Assembly: GCF_003034845.1 (NCBI RefSeq)
Contig: NZ_PZKC01000013.1
Span: forward strand, 1 to 64,000
Direction: 5' to 3'
DNA length: 64,000 nt
Origin: Pseudothauera lacus
Lineage (GTDB): Bacteria; Pseudomonadota; Gammaproteobacteria; Burkholderiales; Rhodocyclaceae
Of this stretch, positions 38,925 to 49,460 are shown piece after piece; position 1 is the first letter of the stretch, and each line of letters opens with the position of its first letter. The notes under the pieces were generated by a model that saw only the letters and a list, made by a program, of their open reading frames with translations, was not told the DNA's origin and did no database searches. A program made the position numbers and the translations under genes.

Positions 38925-39143
38925 TCACTTGGTCCGGAACACGATCCGGCCCTTGGTCAGGTCATACGGCGTCAGTTGCACGGTGACCTTGTCGCCCGGA
39001 AGGATGCGGATGTAGTGCATGCGCATCTTGCCGGAGATGTGTCCGAGGACCATGTGCCCGTTTTCGAGCCTGACGCGGAACGTCGCGTTGGGGAGGTTCT
39101 CGGTCACCTCGCCCTGCATCTCGATTACATCTTCCTTCGCCAT
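38925..39143 (-). CDS. infA: Translation initiation factor IF-1
   Basis: The 72-residue OB-fold protein ([20 protein letters not shown]) occupies the ribosomal A site during initiation. Its place between secY and rpmJ is the usual betaproteobacterial one; in E. coli infA is elsewhere. It lies 3 bp after secY. Confidence 0.97.
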   Translation of the reverse strand: MAKEDVIEMQGEVTENLPNATFRVRLENGHMVLGHISGKMRMHYIRILPGDKVTVQLTPYDLTKGRIVFRTK

Positions 39144-39146
39144 CGC

Positions 39147-40472
39147 TTACCTGAGCGGAAGACCCGCACCCTTGAAGTTGGCTTTCTTCAGCAGGCTTTC
39201 GTACTGATGGGACATCACGTAAGACTGCACCTGCACCATGAAGTCCATGGTCACCACGACGATGATCAGCAGCGAGGTTCCACCGAAATAGAACGGCACG
39301 TTCCACTTCAGGATCAGGAACTCCGGCAGCAGACACACCAGCGTGATGTACACCGCCCCGGCCAGCGTCAGCCTGGTGAGGATGCGGTCGATGTAACGTG
39401 CAGTCTGATCACCGGGCCGGATACCCGGCACGAACGCCCCACTCTTCTTCAGGTTGTCCGCGGTATCGCGGGCGTTGAACACCAGTGCGGTGTAGAAGAA
39501 GCAGAAGAACACGATCGCTGCAGCGTACAGCATCACGTAGATCGGTTGCCCCGGCGACAGCGTCGAGGCGATGTCACGCAGCCAGTACATGCCTTCCGAA
39601 GCACCGAACCACTGCCCCAGCGTCGCCGGGAAGAGGATGATGCTCGACGCGAAGATCGGCGGGATGACGCCCGACATGTTGAGCTTCAGCGGCAGGTGCG
39701 AAGCCTGACCACCGTACACCTTGTTGCCCACCTGACGCTTGGCGTAATTGACCAGGATCTTGCGCTGACCCCGCTCGACGAACACCACGAACGCAGTCAC
39801 CAGCACCACCAGCACGCAGATGAACAGGGCCGTAAAGGGATGCATCGCACCGGTACGGACCAGCTCGAACAGACCGCCGATGGCACTCGGCAGACCCGCC
39901 ACGATACCGGCGAAGATGATCAGCGAGATGCCGTTGCCGATACCGCGCTCGGTGATCTGCTCGCCCAGCCACATCAGGAACATGGTCCCGGTGACGAGGG
40001 TGGCGACGGTCACGAAGCGGAACATCAGGCCGGGATCGAGCACCAGACCGGGCTGTCCTTCCAGCGCGATGGCCATCCCCAGCGACTGCGCAAAGGCAAG
40101 CAGGAGCGTGCCGTAGCGGGTGTACTGGGTGATCTTGCGGCGACCGGCTTCACCTTCCTTCTTCAGTTGCTCGAGCGCAGGCACCGCCACCGTCATCAGC
40201 TGCATGATGATCGATGCCGAGATGTACGGCATGATCCCCAGCGCGAAGATGGTGAAACGCGACAGCGCACCGCCCGAGAACAGGTTGAAGACCCCGAGGA
40301 TGCCGCCGGCCTGCGACTGGAACAGTTCGGCGAGGCGCTCGGGATCGATTCCGGGCACGGGAATGTGCGCGCCGATGCGGTAGACGATCAGCGCTCCCAG
40401 CAGGAACAGGATGCGCCGCTTGAGGTCACCGAAGCGACCGGCGTTTCCCACGGTGGCGGACGGATTGGCCAC
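39147..40472 (-). CDS. secY: Protein translocase subunit SecY
   Basis: The 441-residue protein is the channel of the Sec translocon, with ten predicted membrane helices. Landmarks are IPVPGIDP in the first periplasmic plug region, [14 protein letters not shown] and the cytoplasmic loop [17 protein letters not shown] that contacts SecA and ribosomes. The start codon is GTG with an AGGGGAAGG ribosome binding site. It is translated in the spc operon just after rplO. Confidence 0.97.
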   Translation of the reverse strand: MANPSATVGNAGRFGDLKRRILFLLGALIVYRIGAHIPVPGIDPERLAELFQSQAGGILGVFNLFSGGALSRFTIFALGIMPYISASIIMQLMTVAVPALEQLKKEGEAGRRKITQYTRYGTLLLAFAQSLGMAIALEGQPGLVLDPGLMFRFVTVATLVTGTMFLMWLGEQITERGIGNGISLIIFAGIVAGLPSAIGGLFELVRTGAMHPFTALFICVLVVLVTAFVVFVERGQRKILVNYAKRQVGNKVYGGQASHLPLKLNMSGVIPPIFASSIILFPATLGQWFGASEGMYWLRDIASTLSPGQPIYVMLYAAAIVFFCFFYTALVFNARDTADNLKKSGAFVPGIRPGDQTARYIDRILTRLTLAGAVYITLVCLLPEFLILKWNVPFYFGGTSLLIIVVVTMDFMVQVQSYVMSHQYESLLKKANFKGAGLPLR

Positions 40473-40486
40473 TGCCTTCCCCTGCC

Positions 40487-40927
40487 TTACTCGGCAACCG
40501 CGACGGAACCGCCGGCGGCCTCGATGGCAGCCTTGGCACCCTTGGTCGCGCCCACGCCACGCAGGTTCACCTTGCGGGTGATCTTGCCGGAGAGGATGAC
40601 CTTGGCGGACAGCGCATCAGCGGCGACGATACCGGCCTGCATGAGGACCAGCAGATCGACGTCATCGACGGGCAGCTTGTCGAGTTCGGACAGACGCACT
40701 TCGGCGTTGCGGGCACGGGTCAGGGACACGAAGCCACGCTTCGGCAGACGGCGCTGCAGCGGCATCTGACCGCCTTCGAAACCGGTCTTGTGGAAGCCGC
40801 CGGAGCGGGACTTCTGGCCCTTGTGGCCGCGACCGCAGGTCTTGCCCAGGCCGCTGCCGATGCCACGACCGACGCGCTTGGCCGGCGACTTGGAGCCGGC
40901 ACCGGGTTTAATGTCATTCAGCCGCAT
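40487..40927 (-). CDS. rplO: 50S ribosomal protein L15 (uL15)
   Basis: The 146-residue late-assembly protein has the Gly/Lys/Arg-rich N-terminal extension ([25 protein letters not shown]) that penetrates the 23S rRNA core. The globular C-terminal domain follows. Its ATG is directly adjacent to the rpmD stop codon (no intervening base). Confidence 0.97.
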   Translation of the reverse strand: MRLNDIKPGAGSKSPAKRVGRGIGSGLGKTCGRGHKGQKSRSGGFHKTGFEGGQMPLQRRLPKRGFVSLTRARNAEVRLSELDKLPVDDVDLLVLMQAGIVAADALSAKVILSGKITRKVNLRGVGATKGAKAAIEAAGGSVAVAE

Positions 40928-41110
40928 TTAAGCCTCGCACTTCACCAGGTAGGACACCTTGTTGATCATGCCGCGCACTTCGGGCGTGTCCTGCAGTTCG
41001 ACGGTGTGATTCAGTCGACGCAGGCCCAGGCCGCGAACCGTGGCGCGATGGGACTGTTTGGTACCGATCACGCTCTTCACCAGCGTGACCTTGAGTTTCT
41101 TGTCGGACAT
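40928..41110 (-). CDS. rpmD: 50S ribosomal protein L30 (uL30)
   Basis: The 60-residue protein ([21 protein letters not shown]) is the short bacterial L30 with the conserved GLRRLN...[11 protein letters not shown] core. Zero and three bases separate it from rplO and rpsE, so the three genes are tightly coupled. Confidence 0.96.
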   Translation of the reverse strand: MSDKKLKVTLVKSVIGTKQSHRATVRGLGLRRLNHTVELQDTPEVRGMINKVSYLVKCEA

Positions 41111-41113
41111 CGC

Positions 41114-41638
41114 TTACCCCAGGATCTCTTCGACAGTCTTGCCACGCTTGGCGGCGATCACTGCCGGGGTGTTGACGGCCAGCAGGCCGTTGATGGTCGC
41201 ACGCACGACGTTGTACGGATTGGTCGAACCGATGCACTTGCAGATGATGTCGGTCACGCCCATCACCTCGAACACCGCGCGCATCGGGCCGCCGGCGATG
41301 ATGCCGGTACCGCCGGGGGCGGGCTGCATCAGCACTTCGGCCGCGCCGTGCTTGCCGATCACGGTGTGCTGCAGGGTGCCGTCGCGCAGCGGGATCTTGA
41401 CCAGCTTGCGGCGGGCCTCGTCCATCGCCTTCTGCACGGCCACCGGCACTTCACGGGACTTGCCCTTGCCCATGCCGATGCCGCCGTCGCCATCACCGAC
41501 CACGGTCAGCGCGGCAAAGCCGAGGATACGACCACCCTTCACAACCTTGGTCACGCGATTGATCGCGACCATCTTCTCGCGCAGGCCGTCGTCGCGCTCC
41601 TCGGAGGCCTGCGGGCGTTTGGTTTGCTGCTTAGCCAT
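41114..41638 (-). CDS. rpsE: 30S ribosomal protein S5 (uS5)
   Basis: The 174-residue protein helps form the mRNA entry site and decoding accuracy centre. The N-terminal dsRBD-like domain includes the [21 protein letters not shown] loop, which is the spectinomycin contact region; the conserved Lys-Gly-Gly is unaltered. The S5 C-terminal domain with [16 protein letters not shown] follows. Confidence 0.97.
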   Translation of the reverse strand: MAKQQTKRPQASEERDDGLREKMVAINRVTKVVKGGRILGFAALTVVGDGDGGIGMGKGKSREVPVAVQKAMDEARRKLVKIPLRDGTLQHTVIGKHGAAEVLMQPAPGGTGIIAGGPMRAVFEVMGVTDIICKCIGSTNPYNVVRATINGLLAVNTPAVIAAKRGKTVEEILG

Positions 41639-41650
41639 TCGAATCCTCGC

Positions 41651-42004
41651 TTAGAACTTCAGACCGCCTTCACGGGCAGCCTCGGCCAGCGCCTTCACGC
41701 GACCGTGATACAGGAAGCCCGAGCGGTCGAACGCGACCTGCTCGATCCCGGCAGCCTTGGCGCGTTCGGCAATCAGCTTGCCGACCACTTCCGCTGCCTG
41801 CTTGTTGCCGCCGTTCGGCACCTGGGCACGCACTTCGGCTTCCACGGTGGAAGCGGCAGCGAGCACGCGGGAGCCGCAGCCCGAGATGATCTGGGCGTAG
41901 ATGTGGCTGTTGGAACGGAACACGGCCAGGCGCACCGCCTTCAGCTCCGCAATCTTGGCGCGGGTTTTACGCGCACGGCGAAGACGAACTTGTTTTTTGT
42001 CCAT
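41651..42004 (-). CDS. rplR: 50S ribosomal protein L18 (uL18)
   Basis: The 117-residue 5S rRNA-binding protein has the basic N-terminus ([17 protein letters not shown]) and the C-terminal signature [26 protein letters not shown]. Together with L5 it anchors 5S rRNA in the central protuberance. Confidence 0.97.
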   Translation of the reverse strand: MDKKQVRLRRARKTRAKIAELKAVRLAVFRSNSHIYAQIISGCGSRVLAAASTVEAEVRAQVPNGGNKQAAEVVGKLIAERAKAAGIEQVAFDRSGFLYHGRVKALAEAAREGGLKF

Positions 42005-42016
42005 GACGAACCGCCC

Positions 42017-42550
42017 TTACTTCTTCTTGGTTTCCTTGAGCACCACCACTTCGTCCGAATAACGGACGCCCTTGCCCTTGTAGGGTTCGGGAGCGCGGTA
42101 GGCCCGCACCTCGGCCGCGACCTGGCCGACCTGCTGCTTGTCGACGCCCTTGATCACGATCTCGGTCTGCGAGGGGGTTTCAACGGTCACGCCGGCGGGC
42201 ATCTGGTGCGCCACGGGGTGGGAGAAACCCAGCGAGAGATTCAGCTTGTCGCCCTGAGCCTGGGCACGGTAGCCGACGCCTACCAGGGTCAGCTTGCGCT
42301 CGAAACCCTTGGACACGCCGGTAACCATGTTGGCCAGCAGGGCACGCATGGTGCCGGACATCGCGCGGGCGTTTTCCACCCCCTCACGTGCCTTGCACAC
42401 CAGCGCGTCACCTTCGCGCTCGACGCTGACAGCAGCGTGAGCCGGGCGGCTGAGCGTACCCAGCGGACCCTTGACGGTGATTTGTGCTGCGTTGATGGTG
42501 ACCTCGACGCCCTGCGGGATGGCCACCGGATTCTTAGCTACACGAGACAT
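42017..42550 (-). CDS. rplF: 50S ribosomal protein L6 (uL6)
   Basis: The 177-residue protein has two similar beta-rich domains and lies near the sarcin-ricin loop and factor-binding site. The C-terminal signature [14 protein letters not shown] is present. It lies between rpsH and rplR, as expected in the spc operon. Confidence 0.97.
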   Translation of the reverse strand: MSRVAKNPVAIPQGVEVTINAAQITVKGPLGTLSRPAHAAVSVEREGDALVCKAREGVENARAMSGTMRALLANMVTGVSKGFERKLTLVGVGYRAQAQGDKLNLSLGFSHPVAHQMPAGVTVETPSQTEIVIKGVDKQQVGQVAAEVRAYRAPEPYKGKGVRYSDEVVVLKETKKK

Positions 42551-42559
42551 GGCACCCCC

Positions 42560-42955
42560 TTAAGCGACGACGCAGATCACTTCGCCACCGACGCGACTGG
42601 CGCGTGCGGCACGATCGGTCATCACACCCTTGGGCGTGGACACAATGGCCACACCCAGTCCATTCATGACGCGCGGCAGATCGTCACTACCCTTGTACAC
42701 ACGCAGGCCGGGACGGCTGACGCGTTCGATGCGTTCGATGACCGGGCGACCGGCGTAGTACTTGAGCGCGACGTCGAGCTGCGCCTTGCCGTCGCTGTCG
42801 CGCACGGAAAAGTCGTCGATGTAACCCTCGTCCTTGAGCACACGGGCAATCGCCACCTTGAGCTTGGAGGACGGCATGCTCACCGCGGGCTTCTGGGCCT
42901 GCTGGGCATTGCGGATGCGGGTCAGCATATCGGCGATGGGATCGGACATACTCAT
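42560..42955 (-). CDS. rpsH: 30S ribosomal protein S8 (uS8)
   Basis: The 131-residue protein binds helix 21 of 16S rRNA. The start [18 protein letters not shown] and the C-terminal signature [26 protein letters not shown] are typical. In E. coli S8 represses the spc operon at the rplX-rplE junction; I could not verify such a site here. Confidence 0.97.
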   Translation of the reverse strand: MSMSDPIADMLTRIRNAQQAQKPAVSMPSSKLKVAIARVLKDEGYIDDFSVRDSDGKAQLDVALKYYAGRPVIERIERVSRPGLRVYKGSDDLPRVMNGLGVAIVSTPKGVMTDRAARASRVGGEVICVVA

Positions 42956-42969
42956 CTTTTGATCTCTCC

Positions 42970-43275
42970 TTACCAGCTCGCCTTGGTCATGCCAGGCACT
43001 TCGCCGCGGAAGGCAATTTCACGCAGCTTGTTGCGGCACAGGCCGAACTTGCGATACACACCACGCGGACGGCCGGTGAGGCTGCAGCGGTTGCGGGTAC
43101 GCGTAGGATTGGCGTTGCGGGGCAGCTGCTGCAGTTGCAGACGGGCGGCCATGCGCTCTTCCTCGGACAACTTGGAATCGTTGATCTGGGCGACCAGAGC
43201 GGCGCGCTTGGCAGCGAACTTCGCCACCAGCTTGCGGCGCTTCTCTTCGCGGTTGATCAGAGCCAGTTTTGCCAT
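42970..43275 (-). CDS. rpsN: 30S ribosomal protein S14 (uS14)
   Basis: The 101-residue form ([24 protein letters not shown]) is the longer, zinc-independent type: the CxxC pairs of the short form are absent. The C-terminal signature [24 protein letters not shown] is clear. The ATG at 43275 was chosen; the open frame upstream belongs to the rplE overlap region and is not coding. Confidence 0.96.
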   Translation of the reverse strand: MAKLALINREEKRRKLVAKFAAKRAALVAQINDSKLSEEERMAARLQLQQLPRNANPTRTRNRCSLTGRPRGVYRKFGLCRNKLREIAFRGEVPGMTKASW

Positions 43276-43282
43276 ATCACCC

Positions 43283-43822
43283 TCAATTCTTGAACGGGAA
43301 CTTGAACGCGGCCAGCAGCGCACGCGCTTCCTGGTCGGTCTTCGCCGTCGTCGTGATGCTGATGTTCATCCCGCGCAGCGCATCGATCTTGTCGTACTCG
43401 ATTTCCGGGAAGATGATCTGTTCCTTGACGCCGAGGTTGTAGTTGCCACGACCGTCGAAACCCTTCGCGGCAATACCGCGGAAGTCACGCACGCGCGGCA
43501 GCGCCACGGTTACCAGGCGATCGAAGAACTCGTACATTTGCGGACCACGCAGGGTCACCATGCAGCCGATCGGATAGCCATCACGGATCTTGAAGCCGGC
43601 GATGGACTTGCGCGCCTTGGTGGCAACCGGCTTCTGGCCGGCGATCTTGGTCATGTCGCCAATGGCGTTTTCCAGGATCTTCTTGTCACCGACCGCCTCG
43701 CCAACACCCATGTTGAGGGTGATCTTGGTGATGCGCGGCACTTCCATGACGGACTTGTAACCGAACTGCTTGAGCAACTCAGGCACGACCGTCTCTTTGT
43801 AGAACTCTTGCAAGCGAGCCAT
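43283..43822 (-). CDS. rplE: 50S ribosomal protein L5 (uL5)
   Basis: The 179-residue protein binds 5S rRNA in the central protuberance and touches P-site tRNA. Motifs include [34 protein letters not shown] and the C-terminal [13 protein letters not shown]. It is followed after 7 bp by rpsN. Confidence 0.97.
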   Translation of the reverse strand: MARLQEFYKETVVPELLKQFGYKSVMEVPRITKITLNMGVGEAVGDKKILENAIGDMTKIAGQKPVATKARKSIAGFKIRDGYPIGCMVTLRGPQMYEFFDRLVTVALPRVRDFRGIAAKGFDGRGNYNLGVKEQIIFPEIEYDKIDALRGMNISITTTAKTDQEARALLAAFKFPFKN

Positions 43823-43831
43823 TGTTACTCC

Positions 43832-44149
43832 TTACGCGTCCACGAGCTCGCCGTTCGACTTGAAGAAGCGCGCCTTGCGGCCATCTTCAAGCACCTTGAT
43901 CCCGACGCGATCGCCCTTCTGGGCCGCGGGATTGAACAGCGCGACGTTCGAAACATGGATGGGCATCTCCTTCTCGACGATGCCACCCACCTCACCCTTC
44001 ATCGGATTCGGACGGACATGCTTCTTCACGCGATTGACGCCTTCAACGACCACACGCTCGTCATCCACGCGACGCAGCACGGTACCGCGACGACCGCGAT
44101 CCTTGCCGGCCAGCACGACCACTTCATCACCCTTGCGGATCTTGTTCAT
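43832..44149 (-). CDS. rplX: 50S ribosomal protein L24 (uL24)
   Basis: The 105-residue assembly initiator has the KOW motif ([21 protein letters not shown]) at its N-terminus and the signature [14 protein letters not shown]. It lies at the mouth of the exit tunnel. Confidence 0.97.
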   Translation of the reverse strand: MNKIRKGDEVVVLAGKDRGRRGTVLRRVDDERVVVEGVNRVKKHVRPNPMKGEVGGIVEKEMPIHVSNVALFNPAAQKGDRVGIKVLEDGRKARFFKSNGELVDA

Positions 44150-44161
44150 CTCGTCGACTCC

Positions 44162-44530
44162 TCAGAGCACTTCCGGCGCCAGCGAGACGATCTTCATGAA
44201 CCGCTCGGTGCGCAGCTCGCGAGTAACCGGCCCGAAGATACGGGTGCCGATCGGCTCGAGCTTGTTGTTCAGCAGAACGGCGGCATTGCCGTCGAACTTG
44301 ATCAGGGAACCATCGGGGCGGCGCACACCCTTGGCGGTGCGGACCACCACGGCGTTATAGACGTCACCCTTCTTGACCCGCCCACGCGGAGCAGCATCCT
44401 TCACGGTGACCTTGATGATGTCGCCCACGCCGGCGTAGCGGCGCTTCGAACCACCGAGGACCTTGATGCACATCACCGAACGCGCACCGGTGTTGTCGGC
44501 GACGTCCAGCCTGGATTGCATTTGAATCAT
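44162..44530 (-). CDS. rplN: 50S ribosomal protein L14 (uL14)
   Basis: The 122-residue beta-barrel protein forms an inter-subunit bridge and is the target of the RsfS anti-association factor. The N-terminal [28 protein letters not shown] is invariant in the family. It is the first gene of the spc operon, with a promoter inside the inverted repeat upstream and a TTGGAG ribosome binding site. Confidence 0.97.
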   Translation of the reverse strand: MIQMQSRLDVADNTGARSVMCIKVLGGSKRRYAGVGDIIKVTVKDAAPRGRVKKGDVYNAVVVRTAKGVRRPDGSLIKFDGNAAVLLNNKLEPIGTRIFGPVTRELRTERFMKIVSLAPEVL

Positions 44531-44620
44531 GAGTTAAATCTCCAACTTATCCCGCGCTGCGGTCAGTCTTGGAACCCGTACGGGTAGAAGCCCCGGACGA
44601 GATCCGGAGCAAAGACGAAA

Positions 44621-44649
44621 AGTATAACAGCTTGGCAAGAGCTTGCCAA
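44621..44649 (-). promoter_or_regulatory. Promoter of the spc operon (rplN)
   Basis: On the minus strand TTGGCA (44644-44649, 5 of 6) and TATACT (44621-44626, 5 of 6) are 17 bp apart. The -35 box and spacer lie within a perfect 14-bp inverted repeat, so the same DNA can form a transcript hairpin at the end of the S10 operon. The predicted start near 44614 gives a leader of about 84 nt. Confidence 0.6.
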
Positions 44650-44655
44650 GCTGTT
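44626..44655 (-). terminator. Inverted repeat between rpsQ and rplN
   Basis: Fourteen bases at 44626-44639 pair perfectly with 44642-44655. On the minus strand the hairpin is followed by ATACTTTTCGTCTTT, a moderate T-rich tail. It lies 20 bp past the rpsQ stop codon, at the S10/spc operon border. Confidence 0.6.
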
Positions 44656-44674
44656 CATACCAAAACATCAAAGC

Positions 44675-44944
44675 TCAGATGACGCGCGCCTTTTCCAGAA
44701 CTCGCGTGACCTTCCAGGTCTTGGTGCGGGAGATCGGACGGCACTCCTCGATCTCCACCAGATCACCCGCCGCCGCACCACCGTCTTCGACGTGGGCGTG
44801 GTACTTGGCCGAACGGGTGATGATCTTGCCGTACAGCGGGTGCTTCACACGACGCTCCACCAGGACGGTGACCGTCTTCTGCATCTTGTCGCTCACCACA
44901 CGGCCAACGACCGCACGGCGAACCTTTGCGCTTTCTTCACTCAT
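44675..44944 (-). CDS. rpsQ: 30S ribosomal protein S17 (uS17)
   Basis: The 89-residue OB-fold protein binds helix 11 of 16S rRNA. The core [32 protein letters not shown] is canonical. Its ATG overlaps the rpmC stop codon by four bases (ATGA). It is last in the S10 operon. Confidence 0.97.
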   Translation of the reverse strand: MSEESAKVRRAVVGRVVSDKMQKTVTVLVERRVKHPLYGKIITRSAKYHAHVEDGGAAAGDLVEIEECRPISRTKTWKVTRVLEKARVI

Positions 44945-45135
44945 TGCTGACCTGCCTTTTCACGCAGAACGGTCCGCACGCGCGCGATGTCGCGACGCAC
45001 CTTCCCGAGTTGGCTCGTATTGCTCAGCTGCTGGGTTGCCAGTTGCATGCGCAGCGAAAACTGCGCCTTCAGCAGCTCGAGCAATTCCTGATTCAATTCA
45101 CCTGCGCTCTTGGCGCGGAGATCACTCGCATTCAT
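44941..45135 (-). CDS. rpmC: 50S ribosomal protein L29 (uL29)
   Basis: The 64-residue two-helix protein ([22 protein letters not shown]) sits at the exit tunnel next to L23. It is translated three bases after rplP and overlaps rpsQ. Confidence 0.97.
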   Translation of the reverse strand: MNASDLRAKSAGELNQELLELLKAQFSLRMQLATQQLSNTSQLGKVRRDIARVRTVLREKAGQQ

Positions 45136-45138
45136 GCC

Positions 45139-45552
45139 TTACCCCACTTGGCGCGTAACGAACACGGTATCGATCGGAAGCTTGGCGGCGGCGAGCCGGA
45201 AAGCTTCACGGGCGAGCGCTTCGTCCACACCGTCCATTTCGTACAGCACCTTGCCGGGCTGGATCTCAGCAACCCAGTACTCGGGGTTGCCCTTGCCGTT
45301 ACCCATACGGACTTCGGCAGGCTTCCTGGAGATCGGCTTGTCCGGGAAGACGCGGATCCAGATGCGACCGCCACGCTTGATGTGACGGGTCATCGCACGA
45401 CGCGCAGATTCGATCTGGCGGGCAGTCAGGCGCCCACGGCCGGTGGCCTTCAGGCCCCATTCACCGAAGCTGACCTTCGCACCGCGAGTGGCCAGACCGG
45501 TGTTGCGACCTTTCTGCTCCTTACGATACTTCCTTCTCGTCGGCTGCAGCAT
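45139..45552 (-). CDS. rplP: 50S ribosomal protein L16 (uL16)
   Basis: The 137-residue late-assembly protein ([19 protein letters not shown]) contacts A-site tRNA. Of two adjacent ATG codons I chose the second, at 45552, since the AGGAG ribosome binding site is then 6 bp away and the N-terminus matches the family. The rpsC stop codon is interleaved between them. Confidence 0.96.
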   Translation of the reverse strand: MLQPTRRKYRKEQKGRNTGLATRGAKVSFGEWGLKATGRGRLTARQIESARRAMTRHIKRGGRIWIRVFPDKPISRKPAEVRMGNGKGNPEYWVAEIQPGKVLYEMDGVDEALAREAFRLAAAKLPIDTVFVTRQVG

Positions 45553-46325
45553 CATTCACTCCTGCTTTCTTCTTGACGGCCGGCGCCATCACGACGGCCG
45601 CCACGACGCGCCGGACGGCCCTCGTCGTTGCGCGGCGCGCCACGACGACCGCGGCGGTTGTCTGCTTCCGGCTCGGCGGCCACGGGCTGCTCGTTGCGAC
45701 CGAGCTGGTCACCCTTGTAGACCCACACCTTGATGCCGATGATGCCGTAGGTGGTCTTGGCTTCGGAGACGCCGTAGTCGATGTTGGCGCGCAGGGTGTG
45801 CAGCGGCACACGGCCTTCGCGATACCACTCGGTACGGGCGATCTCGGCGCCGTTGAGGCGGCCTGCGCTCATGATCTTGATGCCCTGGGCACCGAGGCGC
45901 ATGGCGTTCTGCATCGCACGCTTCATCGCACGGCGGAACATGATGCGCTTCTCGAGCTGCTGGGCGATCGAATCGGCGATCAGCTTGGCATCGATCTCGG
46001 GCTTGCGGACTTCCTCGATGTTCACATGCACGGGCACGCCGACGATCTTCTGCAGCTCGCGCTTGAGCAGCTCGATGTCCTCGCCCTTCTTGCCGATCAC
46101 CACACCCGGGCGGGCGCTGTACAGGGTGATGCGGGCATTCTTGGCCGGACGCTCGATGACCACACGGCCAACGGAGGCGTGCGCCAGGCGCTTCTTGAGG
46201 AAATCACGGACCTTCAGGTCTTCCGCAAGCATGCGCGAGAAATCGCGCTTCGGCGCAAACCAGCGGGAACCCCAGTCACGCGTGACCGCGAGGCGGAATC
46301 CGGTCGGATGAATTTTCTGACCCAT
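45552..46325 (-). CDS. rpsC: 30S ribosomal protein S3 (uS3)
   Basis: The 257-residue protein lines the mRNA entry tunnel and has helicase activity. The KH domain (about 40-105, with [17 protein letters not shown]) and the C-terminal domain are normal. The last 40 residues form an Arg/Gly-rich tail ([15 protein letters not shown]...) absent in the 233-residue E. coli protein. Confidence 0.97.
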   Translation of the reverse strand: MGQKIHPTGFRLAVTRDWGSRWFAPKRDFSRMLAEDLKVRDFLKKRLAHASVGRVVIERPAKNARITLYSARPGVVIGKKGEDIELLKRELQKIVGVPVHVNIEEVRKPEIDAKLIADSIAQQLEKRIMFRRAMKRAMQNAMRLGAQGIKIMSAGRLNGAEIARTEWYREGRVPLHTLRANIDYGVSEAKTTYGIIGIKVWVYKGDQLGRNEQPVAAEPEADNRRGRRGAPRNDEGRPARRGGRRDGAGRQEESRSE

Positions 46326-46334
46326 ACTTACTCC

Positions 46335-46664
46335 TTATTCCCCGACGGTCACGTAGACGTGACAAGTAGGCTTGAGGATGCGGTTGCCGCGGCCCTTGGC
46401 GCGCGCGGTGAAGCGCTTCAGCGACATGCCTTCCTCGACGTAGATGGTCTTCACCTTGAGGGTGTCGATGTCGGCACCGTCGTTGTGCTCGGCATTGGCG
46501 ATCGCGGACTCGACCACCTTGCGGATGATCTTGGCACCGCGCTTCGGCGAGAAGGCGAGAATGTTGAGCGCCTGATCAACCGGCTTGCCCCGGACGAGAT
46601 CGGCGACCAGACGGCCCTTTTGGGCCGACAGGCGAACCCCGCGGAGAATGGCTCTGGTTTCCAT
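46335..46664 (-). CDS. rplV: 50S ribosomal protein L22 (uL22)
   Basis: The 109-residue protein spans the large subunit and its beta-hairpin ([23 protein letters not shown]) narrows the exit tunnel. The loop is of normal length, with none of the known macrolide-resistance deletions apparent. Confidence 0.97.
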   Translation of the reverse strand: METRAILRGVRLSAQKGRLVADLVRGKPVDQALNILAFSPKRGAKIIRKVVESAIANAEHNDGADIDTLKVKTIYVEEGMSLKRFTARAKGRGNRILKPTCHVYVTVGE

Positions 46665-46673
46665 AGTGACTCC

Positions 46674-46949
46674 TTACCTCTTCGCCTTCTTGCTGGCGGC
46701 GTGACCCTTGAAGGTGCGGGTCAGCGCGAATTCGCCGAGCTTGTGGCCAACCATGTTCTCCGAGACGAAGACCGGGATGTGCAGGCGGCCGTTATGCACC
46801 GCGATCGTCAGGCCGACGAAGTCGGGCAGGATCGTGGAACGGCGCGACCAGGTCTTGATCGGGCGCTTGTCGTTGCTGTTGCGTACGGCGTCCACCTTCT
46901 TCAGCAGGTGCGCGTCGACGAACGGGCCTTTCTTGATAGAACGAGACAT
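46674..46949 (-). CDS. rpsS: 30S ribosomal protein S19 (uS19)
   Basis: The 91-residue 30S head protein begins [19 protein letters not shown] and contains the signature [17 protein letters not shown]. It forms a complex with S13 and lies 9 bp before rplV. Confidence 0.97.
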   Translation of the reverse strand: MSRSIKKGPFVDAHLLKKVDAVRNSNDKRPIKTWSRRSTILPDFVGLTIAVHNGRLHIPVFVSENMVGHKLGEFALTRTFKGHAASKKAKR

Positions 46950-46959
46950 CTCTTACCCC

Positions 46960-47787
46960 TTAACGCTTGTGCCGACGCTGCACGATCATGGAATCGCTGC
47001 GCTTGTTGCGGCGCGTGCGATAGCCCTTGGCGGGCTGACCCCACGGGCTGCGCGGCACGCCGCCTTCGCCGGTACGGCCTTCGCCGCCACCGTGCGGGTG
47101 ATCGACCGGGTTCATCGCCACGCCGCGAACGGTCGGGCGGATGCCACGCCAGCGATTGGCGCCGGCCTTGCCGATCTTGCGCAGGCCATGCTCGCCGTTG
47201 CCGACTTCGCCGATGGTGGCGCGGCACTCGACATGCACGCGGCGGATTTCACCGGAGCGCAGACGCAGCTGGGCGTACAGGCCTTCGCGGGCCAGCAGCT
47301 GCACGGAAGTGCCGGCAGCGCGGGCGAGCTGGGCACCCTTGCCGGGCAGCATCTCGACGCAGTGAATGGTCGAACCCACCGGGATGTTGCGGATCGGCAG
47401 GGCGTTGCCGGCCTTGATCGGCGCCTCGGAACCGGAGACGACCTGCTGGCCGACTTCCAGACCCTTGGGGGCGATGATGTAGCGGCGCTCACCGTCGGCA
47501 TAGCACAGCAGGGCGATATGCGCGGAACGGTTGGGGTCGTACTCGATGCGCTCGACCTTGGCGACGATGCCGTCCTTGTTGCGACGGAAATCGACCAGGC
47601 GGTAGTGCTGCTTGTGACCACCACCCTGGTGACGCACGGTGATGCGACCGGAATTGTTACGGCCGGCATTCTTGCTCTGGCTTTCCACCAGGCCAGCGTA
47701 CGGACGACCCTTGTAGAGGGTGTCGTTCACCACCTTGACCATGGCGCGACGGCCAGCGGAGGTGGGCTTCAGTTTAACCAGTGCCAT
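46960..47787 (-). CDS. rplB: 50S ribosomal protein L2 (uL2)
   Basis: The 275-residue protein is needed for subunit association and peptidyl transfer. The signature [17 protein letters not shown] contains the functionally important His near the end. The basic tail [22 protein letters not shown] is typical. It follows rplW by 6 bp. Confidence 0.97.
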   Translation of the reverse strand: MALVKLKPTSAGRRAMVKVVNDTLYKGRPYAGLVESQSKNAGRNNSGRITVRHQGGGHKQHYRLVDFRRNKDGIVAKVERIEYDPNRSAHIALLCYADGERRYIIAPKGLEVGQQVVSGSEAPIKAGNALPIRNIPVGSTIHCVEMLPGKGAQLARAAGTSVQLLAREGLYAQLRLRSGEIRRVHVECRATIGEVGNGEHGLRKIGKAGANRWRGIRPTVRGVAMNPVDHPHGGGEGRTGEGGVPRSPWGQPAKGYRTRRNKRSDSMIVQRRHKR

Positions 47788-47793
47788 GACTTA

Positions 47794-48099
47794 TCACTCC
47801 CCAGCCACAAAGTTGATTTCCTGGCCGGGCTTGAGGCAGACGAAAGCCTTCTTCCAGTCCTTGCGGCGGCCCATCATCTTGCCGAAACGCTTGACCTTGC
47901 CCTTCACGTTCAGGATCTGCACCGACTTGACCTCGACCTTGAAGAGTGCCTCGACGGCAGCCTTCACTTCGGGCTTGGTTGCATCGGAGGCGACCTTGAA
48001 CACCACCTGCTCGTTCTTGTCGGCGACGAAAGTCGCCTTTTCGGAGATCTGCGGGGCGAGCAGCACCTGCAGCAGACGCTCCTGGCTGATTGCGCTCAT
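47794..48099 (-). CDS. rplW: 50S ribosomal protein L23 (uL23)
   Basis: The 101-residue exit-tunnel protein is the docking site for trigger factor and SRP; the docking Glu is kept (E20 in [10 protein letters not shown]). The ATG at 48099 overlaps the rplD stop codon (ATGA) and was preferred to a GTG two codons earlier. Confidence 0.96.
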   Translation of the reverse strand: MSAISQERLLQVLLAPQISEKATFVADKNEQVVFKVASDATKPEVKAAVEALFKVEVKSVQILNVKGKVKRFGKMMGRRKDWKKAFVCLKPGQEINFVAGE

Positions 48100-48716
48100 T
48101 GCCACGCTTCCTCCATCTTGGCCAGCGCAGCCTTGGTGACCAGCACCTTGGCGAAACGCACCAGCGACACGGGATCGGCTTCCTGGACTTCCAGCACCAG
48201 CACGTCGTGCAGGTTGCGGGCCGACAGGAAGAGGTTCTCGTCGAGCTCGTCAGTGATGACCAGCACGGAATCCAGCCCCATGCCCTTGAGCTTCTGGGTC
48301 AGCAGCTTGGTCTTCGGCGCCTCGACGCTGAAGTTCTCGACGACCGCCAGACGGTCTTCGCGAGCCAGCTGCGAGAGGATCGACGCCACGCCGGCGCGAT
48401 ACATCTTGCGATTGACCTTCTGCGAGAAGTTCTCGTCAGGGGAGTTCGGGAAAATGCGACCACCCCCACGCCACAGCGGGCTGGAAGCCATACCGGCGCG
48501 CGCACGCCCGGTGCCTTTCTGGCGCCACGGCTTGCGGGTCGACTTGGCCACGTCGGAACGGCCCTTCTGGGCACGGTTGCCGGAACGGGCATTGGCCATG
48601 TAGGCGGTGACCACCTGGTGCACCAGCGCCTCGTTGTAGTCACGCCCGAACAGGACATCGGATGCCTGCAGCGTGGCCGAGGGCTGACCCTGGTCATTCA
48701 GTAGTTTCAGTTCCAT
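48096..48716 (-). CDS. rplD: 50S ribosomal protein L4 (uL4)
   Basis: The 206-residue protein has a globular domain and the long loop [25 protein letters not shown] that reaches the exit tunnel. In E. coli L4 also represses its own operon through the S10 leader; the 54-bp tuf-rpsJ gap here cannot hold that leader. Confidence 0.97.
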   Translation of the reverse strand: MELKLLNDQGQPSATLQASDVLFGRDYNEALVHQVVTAYMANARSGNRAQKGRSDVAKSTRKPWRQKGTGRARAGMASSPLWRGGGRIFPNSPDENFSQKVNRKMYRAGVASILSQLAREDRLAVVENFSVEAPKTKLLTQKLKGMGLDSVLVITDELDENLFLSARNLHDVLVLEVQEADPVSLVRFAKVLVTKAALAKMEEAWQ

Positions 48717-48727
48717 TACGCCCTCGC

Positions 48728-49372
48728 TCAGTTACCGGCCTTGACCGCCGGGCGGACGATCACGTCGCCACCCTTGGAGCCCGGCACCGCACCCTTGACC
48801 AGCAGCAGCTGACGCTCGGCATCGACGCGAACCACTTCGAGGTTCTGCGTGGTGCGCGTGACGTTGCCGTACTGACCCGCCATCCGCTTGCCAGGGAAAA
48901 CCCGGCCCGGATCCTGCGCCATGCCGATGGAGCCCGGCGCGTTGTGCGAGATCGAGTTACCGTGCGAAGCGCGGTTGGAGCTGAAGTTGTGACGCTTGAT
49001 GGAGCCGCTGAAGCCCTTGCCGATCGAGGTACCGGTGATATCCACCTTCTGCCCGACCGCAAAGAGGTCGACACCGATCACGTCGCCGGCCTTGAGGCTG
49101 GCAAGCTGAGCGGCTTCGACGCGGAATTCCTTGAGCACGTGACCGGCTTCGACGCCGGCCTTGGCGAGATGACCGGCGAGCGGCTTACTGACGCGGCTCG
49201 CACGGCGCTTGCCGAAAGTCACCTGAACGGCGGAATAACCATCCACCTCAGATGTCTTGATCTGGGTCACGCGATTGTTGGACACGTCCAGCACCGTCAC
49301 CGGGATGGAACGACCATCCTCGGCAAAGACGCGAGTCATGCCAACCTTGCGACCTACAAGGCCTAGACTCAT
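48728..49372 (-). CDS. rplC: 50S ribosomal protein L3 (uL3)
   Basis: The 214-residue protein reaches the peptidyl-transferase centre. The loop [32 protein letters not shown] contains Gln153, equivalent to the Gln methylated by PrmB in E. coli. The ATG at 49372 follows an AGGAG ribosome binding site; the open frame further upstream lies in the leader. Confidence 0.97.
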   Translation of the reverse strand: MSLGLVGRKVGMTRVFAEDGRSIPVTVLDVSNNRVTQIKTSEVDGYSAVQVTFGKRRASRVSKPLAGHLAKAGVEAGHVLKEFRVEAAQLASLKAGDVIGVDLFAVGQKVDITGTSIGKGFSGSIKRHNFSSNRASHGNSISHNAPGSIGMAQDPGRVFPGKRMAGQYGNVTRTTQNLEVVRVDAERQLLLVKGAVPGSKGGDVIVRPAVKAGN

Positions 49373-49436
49373 TTTCTTCTCCTGATCCCCGGTTACGATT
49401 GACCGGGCCCTAACGAACAATTGCACCAATAGGCGC

Positions 49437-49460
49437 AAAGGCCGGATTATACCGGCCTTT
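49437..49460 (-). terminator. Hairpin between rpsJ and rplC with TATAAT in its loop
   Basis: Nine bases (49437-49445) pair perfectly with 49452-49460 around a 6-nt loop that reads TATAAT on the minus strand. The T-run is inside the stem (CCGGCCTTT) and is followed by GCGCC, so termination would be partial. Confidence 0.55.

Noticed and set aside
40790-44587. Long plus-strand frame opposite the spc operon
   Set aside because: It crosses nine ribosomal protein genes in antisense and has no plausible start or domain.
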